Notes under the pieces: model-generated
What the model was told of the DNA's origin: nothing
Database searches by the model: none
What the model saw: only the letters and a program-made list of their open reading frames with translations
Made by a program: the position numbers and the translations under genes
In this document: positions 57,490 to 64,000 of the stretch, piece by piece
Layout: the number at the start of each line of letters is the position of its first letter
Position numbering within the stretch: position 1 is the stretch's first letter
Source of the DNA: Darksidea phi
Taxonomy: Eukaryota > Ascomycota > Dothideomycetes > Pleosporales > Lentitheciaceae
Length of the DNA stretch: 64,000 bases
Direction of reading: 5' to 3'
NCBI GenBank assembly: GCA_030770425.1
Contig: JASJFT010000103.1
Location: 62,001 to 126,000 of the forward strand

Positions 57490-58615
57490 ATGGCTCTTAA
57501 CTACCTCAAAACCAAACTCTCTATCCTCCCCCACATTTTCCAGGCCTCCTACGACGCCATATTCTCCACCCTCCCATTCGCACAGCGCTGGCGCCTCCTT
57601 CTTCTCCAACCAGTCAACATCCTCACTACCCTTATTACCGCCTCCTCCTGGCTTTTCAACAACCACTCCACCGTTCTCTACGTTCCTTGTCGGAGTGGGA
57701 ACAAACGCTGTCTAGTGTATCAGCCTCCACGGAGGCATCCAAAAGACAAAGACAATAGCAAAGAGCCACGTCCGCTACATATCGACATTCACGGTGGAGG
57801 CTTCATCGGAGGCTTTCCGGAGCTAGGCGCGAGATGGTGCACGTTGCTTTCTGCCCAGACGGGCGCAGTGGTCGTCAGCTGCTCGTACCGTTTTGCGCCA
57901 CGGCATACATTTCCAGCGGCACACGATGATATAGACGATATTGTAACTTGGATTCTCTCGCATGCTTCGGACATCAACGCAGACCCCAGTCGTCTCACTG
58001 TCGGTGGAGCTTCTGTTGGTGGAAACCTCGCGCTCAGTGCAGCCCAATACCTGAATCGACGATCCCAGGTGAACTCTTCACAAACGTCGTATGCCGTCTT
58101 AGGTTTCATTGGGTTCTGTCCACCCGTCGATTTTCGCCTCAAACCGCAAGAAAAACCAGTCCCACCCAGCTTCCCAAAGAGGGACCCATTGTCTTTCCTC
58201 ATGCCCCTATTCGATGCTTATGCAGGCCCGAATCGGGCAAGAGATTGGGACAATCCGCGGTTGAACACTTCCATTGCGGATCCGAAGACTTTGCCAAAAG
58301 ATATGCTGTTCATTGTTGCCGGAATCGACATTCTGATGCATGAGCAGCTCGCCTTTGTGGAGAAAACAAAGAGGACGCTAGAGGCAGAGGGCGATACGGA
58401 TAGGAGTGTTGAAGCTAGGGGTTGGGAAAAGGGATTCCATGGATGGCTAGAACGTAGGTATTACTCGTGTCGAGGTAGCAAATGCGTTGACTAACTCATC
58501 CACAGTGCCAAAAGCGATACTTGAAAAGGAGAGAATGGAGGCGTTCAGTCTCAGCCTAGAGTTTATCAAGCGGGTGCACCGGAAATCCGGGTTCGATGTA
58601 AGCAAAGAGGCCTGA
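57490..58615 (+). CDS. Alpha/beta hydrolase, HSL-like (fold-3) family
   Basis: Predicted 357 aa from exons 57490-58453 and 58506-58615. The oxyanion motif is IDIHGGGFIGG (His101), the nucleophile elbow GGASVGGNLA (Ser175, the GxSxGG form of the hormone-sensitive lipase group), the acid is in VAGIDILMHEQ (Asp280), and the His is in KGFHGWLE (His317). A complete catalytic triad predicts an active esterase/lipase on small acyl esters. A hydrophobic N-terminal segment (LLLLQPVNILTTLITASSWL) may be a membrane anchor. The 52-nt intron (GTAGGT, branch CTAAC, CACAG) lies just after the catalytic His and adds the final helix. No cluster context indicates a specific substrate. Confidence 0.87.
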
Positions 58616-58930
58616 AGAATTGCGTCGACGTGGTCAACGGGGATGTACTTTCCTGGGCTTCTTGTCGAGATACCTGCTATGTGGCTATACTGGCAACGCG
58701 CTCTACCACGATCGAACATTGAGGTGCAACAACTTTCCACGTTCCAATTCCCAATCTCATGCTTCCAGAACCTGTCAGCCCCACGCAAATATGGGATCGC
58801 TCCTAGTTCTAAGGGACGTCGCAGTTTTTGCAGAGTGAAAAACGAGGTTGATAGGGGAATCCAAAATCGGTGCCCGACACGCTCATTTTATACAGAATGG
58901 TATATAGTTTACAAGTATGCTACAATGATC
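58616..58930. other. Intergenic between convergent genes
   Basis: 3' flanks of the hydrolase and AIM24. No further gene seen. Confidence 0.5.
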
Positions 58931-60108
58931 TCATGATGGCTTGGCAAACTCTGCTTTTCCATCGCTGACGGTGGCATACAGCACTTTGGTTCCATCCGAG
59001 TTTGCTGATGCTGTTGGTGTTTTGGATGCTCCGTCTGCAATCTGCTTGATTTCGTCTTTTATCTTTCTAGTCACTGCGTCTTGAACCGCGCCGGGCGGGC
59101 TGTCGGCAATCTCATTGATGTCCCTTGATGTCAGAACGTCGCTGACACGTGATGCGCGAGACTGAAGAAGCATGGTTGTAGGGCCTTCGAAGCGGAGGAA
59201 AAGCTGCAGCCGTTAGATGCATAATCATGTGGGGAGGGAGAAACTACCCGATCGCCCCATATGGACCGCCGCAGCCACGTCTTGAGCGTGTGGAATATGC
59301 TCGCTACCGTCCTCCATGTCGCTGTCTCGCTCATGACCCTAAAGAACTTGACCCTCTGCAGCAGAGTCCCGAATCCGAGATCTGGAACCTGGAGTCCAAA
59401 GCGGGAGGACTTGAAGCGAAAGGGCAATGGCGGGGTGGCGGAGGCGGTATATGCCACAACGTTGCTGGGGTGCGCAGTGTAGCTCTCGCCGGCCTTGAGT
59501 TGCACCTGGTATAGCTGGCCGCTGCCGACGAGTGCGAGCAGGCCGCGGCCTGTCACATATGTGTTGCCCCAGTGCGCCAGCCCGACCTTGGTGTTGTATT
59601 GTGGCTTTAGGGACAGCGTCTGGCCCGTCCAGGCCAACAGCGCCTGGCGCTGGGCGACGAGCCAGTCCTGCCTCCCGTCCAGGTGCACTGTGACGATGGA
59701 GGAGATTGGGGATTTAGTAGATATGAGGGCTGTGACGGGACTTGTGGAGGAGACTCTCTGGTAGAGAAAGGGAATGCCGACGGGCGCTCGTCGTAAGGGT
59801 CCGAGGAAGGAAAGCGATGAGAGGGTATTTTCGGCATTCCCGCTGAGACCGACTAGTGTCCCGCGGCGCGTGTACAGGGTCTGCGAGGCGGCGAGCGAGA
59901 CGGAGAGGAGGGAAAAGGGTGAGCCGACGACCTCGAAGCGCGCATCTGCATCTGCATTCGCCTGTGCATGGCGCTCGAGGCCGCGCTCGAGCTCGGGTGA
60001 GGGCTCGGGGGAGGCATTCGTCGCCATGATGTTGATGCAGCGCGCCCGTACGACGCCGGCGCGTGTGCGGGCGGCGCATGGCCATGGCGAGGCAGCCGGG
60101 CGGATCAT
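58931..60108 (-). CDS. AIM24: AIM24-like mitochondrial protein
   Basis: Predicted 377 aa from exons 60108-59248 and 59203-58931 (intron 44 nt, GTAGTT...GCAG). An Arg/Ala-rich N-terminus ([20 protein letters not shown]) resembles a presequence. The AIM24/TerD-like beta-helix domain contains [74 protein letters not shown] and, across the splice, [19 protein letters not shown]. In yeast, Aim24 is an inner-membrane protein that supports MICOS and respiratory complexes. The C-terminal Ala/Lys/Asp-rich tail is longer than in yeast. It is head-to-head with ATM1, 232 bp between start codons. Confidence 0.9.
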
Positions 60109-60340
60109 GGCGCGCAGAGCAGTGGGCGATGGTACTGCGGGAGGGCGGAGGTGTTGGAGCTATGCGGAGCTATCGGAGCTAGACACCGCACAAACATTGT
60201 TACGCTCCGCATTCGAGCTCGCTCCAATTCTCACGTCCAGACAGCGCTCGTCAACTGACTGCACATGCGGTCAACTGCTTGATCAATTTCAATGTTCAAA
60301 TGCTGATCGCGAGCGCGACGCGGAACATGTGACTTCGGCC

Positions 60341-62496
60341 ATGCTACTGCCCCCGCTCGCCCGCGCCTGCCGGCCAGGCCTCTGCACCTCGACCCGCGTC
60401 TTCACCTCCCGCCCGCTCCACCTATACCTTGCGACACGCGTCTTCACCTCCAGCCCGCTCCTCCACCGGAATGACACCCACACGACGAGTCCCCCCCCGA
60501 AGCAAGATGCCCTCTTGGCGGAGCAGACGGTGTCCACCAAGGAGCAGCGCAGGGCCGACTGGGCCATCATCCGCGAGATGTCCCACTACCTATGGCCAAA
60601 GGACAGTCTGGGGACACGCTTCCGCGTCGGCTTGAGCGTGGCGCTGCTGGTGGGCGCCAAACTGCTCAACGTCCAGGTGCCCTTCTATTTCAAGAGCATC
60701 GTCGATTCCATGAATATCGACTTCATGGCGGTCGGCGGCACCGCCTGGACCGTGGCGGGCTCCATGATAGTCGCCTATGGCGTGACCCGCATCAGCGCGA
60801 CCCTCTTCCAGGAACTCCGCAATGCCGTCTTTGCCAGCGTGGCCCAGAAAGCCATCCGCCGCGTCGCCTGCAGCGTCTACGAACACCTGCTCCGTCTCAG
60901 CCTGGGCTTCCACCTCTCGCGTCAGACCGGCGGCTTGACGCGCGCCATTGATCGCGGCACCAAGGGCATCAGCTTCCTGCTCACGTCCATGGTCTTTCAC
61001 GTCTTGCCCACTGCCCTCGAGATCTCGCTCGTCTGTGGCATCCTGGTGCGCTTCCATCTTACCATGTCTCGCCTACCACGCTGATTGTGGCAGACGTACC
61101 AATATGGCGCCAAGTTCGCCCTCATCACAGGCACGACCATGGCTGCCTATACCGCCTTCACGATTCTGACTACATCGTGGCGGACCAAGTTCCGCAAGCA
61201 GGCTAATGCGGCCGACAACAGAGCCGCCACTGTTGCCGTCGACTCCCTCATCAACTACGAGGCTGTCAAGGTATCATCGAAGCTACTCCGGATCCGCTAT
61301 TCGACTGACGGTGAAACAGTACTTCAACAATGAAAAGTACGAGGTCGGCCGCTACGACAAGGCGCTCCAGTCGTACGAAAAGGCGTCCATCAAGGTTGCG
61401 ACCTCGCTTGCTTTCCTCAACTCGGGCCAAAACCTTATTTTCTCCAGCGCCCTGACGGCCATGATGTACTTGGCCGCAGACGGCGTCGCCACCGGGCAAT
61501 TGACCGTTGGCGACCTCGTCATGGTCAACCAGCTCGTCTTCCAGCTATCAGTTCCCCTCAACTTTCTCGGGTCTGTGTATCGTGAGCTGAGGCAAAGCTT
61601 GCTCGACATGGAGACGCTGTTCAATTTGCAAAAGGTCAACGTTGCCGTCAAAGACAAACCAGACGCGAAACCACTACTGTTGAGTGCTGGAGAGCTCAAA
61701 TTTGAGAACGTCACTTTCGGCTATCGCCCAGATCGCCCCATTCTCAAGAATCTCAACCTTACCATTCCAGCTGGAAAGAAGGTCGCTATTGTTGGACCAA
61801 GTGGTTGCGGAAAGTCTACCATCCTCCGGCTCCTCTTCCGCTTCTACGACGTCCAGGAAGGAAGAATCCTCATCGATGGGCAAGACATCCGCGATGTGAG
61901 TGTGGAAAGCCTGCGGAGGGCTATTGGCGTAGTACCCCAGGACACGCCACTCTTCAACAATACTATCGAGCACAACATCAAGTACGGTAACATGGAGGCA
62001 TCCCAAGCCGAGGTCATCGAAGCCGCGAAACGAGCGCATATTCATGAAGCCATAAGCCAATTTCCGGATGGGTATGGAACAATGGTAGGAGAGCGCGGCA
62101 TGATGATCTCCGGAGGAGAGAAGCAACGTCTTGCTGTGTCACGTCTTATTCTCAAAGACCCACCCTTGCTCTTCTTCGACGAAGCTGTAGGTGTCTTGAC
62201 TCGACGCTTATTTTCCTAGGCTAACCGAAAATGAATAGACATCTGCGCTTGACACGCACACGGAGCAAGCCTTGCTCTCTCATATTAATTCAATTTTGAA
62301 GGAGAAGAAGCGGACTTCAGTCTTCGTGGCACACCGTCTGCGCACCATTTACGACTCCGACCTCATCATCGTGCTCAGAGCAGGGAGCGTAGCTGAGAGC
62401 GGTACACATGAACAGTTAGTGGACCGGGCCGGCCTCTATTCAGAGTTGTGGAGCACCCAGGAAACAATGTTTAATGGAGACGAGGAACAGAAGTAG
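60341..62496 (+). CDS. ATM1: Mitochondrial ABC transporter Atm1
   Basis: Half-size ABC exporter of the mitochondrial inner membrane that supplies a glutathione-bound sulfur species for cytosolic Fe-S cluster assembly. Predicted 668 aa from exons 60341-61045, 61094-61270, 61320-62186 and 62239-62496. An Arg-rich presequence ([20 protein letters not shown]) precedes [20 protein letters not shown]. The membrane domain has the Atm1 signature [20 protein letters not shown] and [18 protein letters not shown]. In the ATPase domain, Walker A is GPSGCGKST, the signature is MISGGEKQR (usually LSGGE; yeast Atm1 also has Leu), Walker B is LLFFDEATSALD, rebuilt across intron 3, and the switch His is VAHRLRTI. 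All introns are 48-52 nt. The start was chosen at the first ATG giving a presequence; the frame is open further upstream without support. Confidence 0.95.
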
Positions 62497-62969
62497 TGCC
62501 TTGTGAAGACGATAGACTAAGATCGCATGCTTGCGTAACTTGGGCGATTCCGTGGCTTTTGCAGGCAAAAGGATCGCTCATGGATCGCTTGTTGTATAAT
62601 ATACCAGAAGTCCTTGGATCTAAATTAACGAAATTTGTAAATGGAACAAAATTTGCTAATCATCTTGTGCTATATGTAGGCAAGTTAAGTGCCGCGATTT
62701 GAGTGGATGGCGCCGAAAGGCTTACCTACCTTGGCATAGAGCCGCCGACGTCATCGACTCGAGAACTACCCAGGTTGTACAGCACCAAGCTACGAGCCGG
62801 CACCGTTATTTCATTGATAAATCCTCTCACTTCCCAGCGAAGATCGACATCAAGACGATCCTAAATCCCACTCAATCGAATCTCTCTCCGCCCAGCCAAT
62901 CAAACGTCATCATAACACCCTACCATAACAATCCCCCGAGGACATCGCACACCATATTCAAAACAGAAA
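62497..62969. other. Intergenic
   Basis: ATM1 3' flank and upstream region of the small Arg-rich gene. No other feature. Confidence 0.5.
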
Positions 62970-63296
62970 ATGTGTCTCGTAACCACCAAACCAACACCCA
63001 CCTACCGCGGCAGCGTCATCGACCCGCCACCCCACCGCTCCCGCTTCTCCGCGCACCCACCACCAGGCGTAGTCCGAATGCCGCGCGGCTCAACGCATTC
63101 TTATCGGCGCTCTTCTACGACTAGCTTCAGCGATGGGCCTAGGGTTGTTGAGTATCGCCGAAGTGAACCAAGGGCTATTGAGTACGTTGAAGAGCCGAGA
63201 CGGAGGAGCAGGAGTGTGGTTAGGGACGTGGAAGTTAGGGGGAGCAGGGGGAGCTTTGTTGAGGGGAAGCACAGTGTTAGTCGGGTTAGGTATTGA
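62970..63296 (+). CDS. Small Arg-rich hypothetical protein
   Basis: Open frame of 108 aa starting MCLVTTKPTPTYRGSVID. It is rich in Arg, Ser and Pro and contains two related phrases, VEYRRSEPRAIEYVEEPRRR and RSRSVVRDVEVRGSRGS, that form a charged repeat-like tract. No domain is recognised. The MC start followed by short Thr/Pro-rich sequence resembles many small uncharacterised proteins of filamentous ascomycetes, and the composition is not simply low complexity. Coding status is uncertain without expression data. Confidence 0.45.
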   Translation: MCLVTTKPTPTYRGSVIDPPPHRSRFSAHPPPGVVRMPRGSTHSYRRSSTTSFSDGPRVVEYRRSEPRAIEYVEEPRRRSRSVVRDVEVRGSRGSFVEGKHSVSRVRY

Positions 63297-64000
63297 GGGT
63301 CGTCATGCATATTCGGTTCGGAGAGGTGTGGTGGCAGGGAACGGGTCTCGACTATGTGGCTTGGTACAACATTTAGTGAGAGACTCTCGTTCAAATATAT
63401 TCGGCTTCGAGGGTCCACATCGTACAAAACAGCGCTGTTTGGTGATAACGCCATGCAACACCATCGCGAGCTAGCAGCATTATCCAAGTTTCTTTCGATC
63501 TTACGATAGATAAAACTCATATCTAACTACCCCACTCTGCAACATACAAAAACTACCATCGCCTCGAAGTGGATAAGGTAGAGAAAGGCTAGTCATACCC
63601 CAACCTTACGACACCTTTGGGGAATGGACATTGGAACAGAACCAGAGAAATCGTTTGTACATTTCGCAAGTCATAATTGGTTGAGTGTATCTGATTATGA
63701 AAGGATGCGTTTGGAGGAAGCCGACTAGATCATCCGTTGAACGTAGAGTGCAACTTAGGAAGGGAAGACAAAAAACTATGAGCGATATCGGCATAGGATG
63801 CACTAACACAAGAAGTTCACATATTTCCGAATAGCAACAAGGCAATTTGACTGTTTTCGGCAGAAATCGAAGCGCGGAAATCAGTAGTATGTTTGTCGAG
63901 GGTTTGTCGAGGGTTTGTCGAGGGAAAAACCTCATCCATTCTACGGGCAGAATGTATTGTCGAATAGCTACCTGTACTATCCATCTTCTCAAACGCTCAA
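63297..64000. other. Right flank, no gene seen
   Basis: About 0.7 kb. Three tandem copies of the 11-mer GTTTGTCGAGG lie at 63891-63924. Open frames (up to 128 codons at 63606-63992, minus) have no recognised domain, and the window edge may cut a neighbouring gene. Confidence 0.4.

Noticed and set aside
59774..60340. N-terminal extension of ATM1
   Set aside because: It overlaps AIM24 on the other strand, and a presequence begins naturally at the ATG at 60341.
63606..63992. 128-codon minus-strand frame at the right edge
   Set aside because: It includes the 11-bp tandem repeat and has no family resemblance; probably chance.

Overview
This is a 64 kb piece of nuclear DNA from a filamentous ascomycete (Pezizomycotina, most likely a Dothideomycete). 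The evidence is the gene content: eisosome protein, large-subunit secreted catalase, RAS2-type GTPase with a Ser/Gly/Pro insert, SSU1 transporter, complex I assembly factor CIA84, JmjC/PHD demethylase and kelch membrane protein. Most genes carry short introns of 44-70 nt with GT...AG ends and CTAAC/CTGAC branch sites. Exon coordinates were worked out by hand from splice signals and reading frame. Every spliced model given has a total length divisible by three, but none has been checked against RNA.

Layout, left to right: PIL1-like eisosome gene (-), secreted catalase (+), a gene-poor stretch, a secreted Ser/Thr-rich protein (+), SF3b14 splicing factor (-) back to back with a JHDM1-like histone demethylase (+), a His-rich hypothetical gene (-), proteasome subunit PRE2 (+), a RED-like spliceosomal protein (-) back to back with a secreted GH43 glycosidase (+), EXO5 (-), a fragment of a peroxiredoxin-like gene, the divergent histone pair H3 (-)/H4 (+), a short-chain acyl-CoA synthetase (-) back to back with a HAD-type dehalogenase (+), and RAS2 (+). 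RAS2 lies behind a very repetitive GC-rich leader, and its first intron contains an assembly gap.

From 35 to 45 kb the DNA is accessory in character: AT-rich stretches, an inactivated MFS transporter, an O-methyltransferase (-), an NAD(P)-dependent reductase (-) and an SSU1/TDT transporter (+). This could be the eroded remains of a small metabolic cluster.

From 45 to 63 kb it returns to dense housekeeping genes: a MYND-finger mini-protein (+), mitoribosomal bS18m (-) back to back with CIA84 (+), a possible frameshifted small membrane protein, a kelch-repeat membrane protein (-), an AlkB/GRF-finger oxygenase (-) back to back with PEX7 (+), an HSL-type alpha/beta hydrolase (+), AIM24 (-) back to back with the mitochondrial ABC transporter ATM1 (+), and a small Arg-rich hypothetical (+).

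Head-to-head pairs are frequent, and several join functionally related partners: H3/H4, bS18m/CIA84 (both mitochondrial) and AIM24/ATM1 (both mitochondrial). I did not find a clearly new biological system. The most notable observations are two GC-AG introns supported by reading frame and family alignment, two gene relics with large internal deletions, a probable one-base homopolymer frameshift, an in-frame intron inside a zinc motif, and the repeat-rich RAS2 leader.
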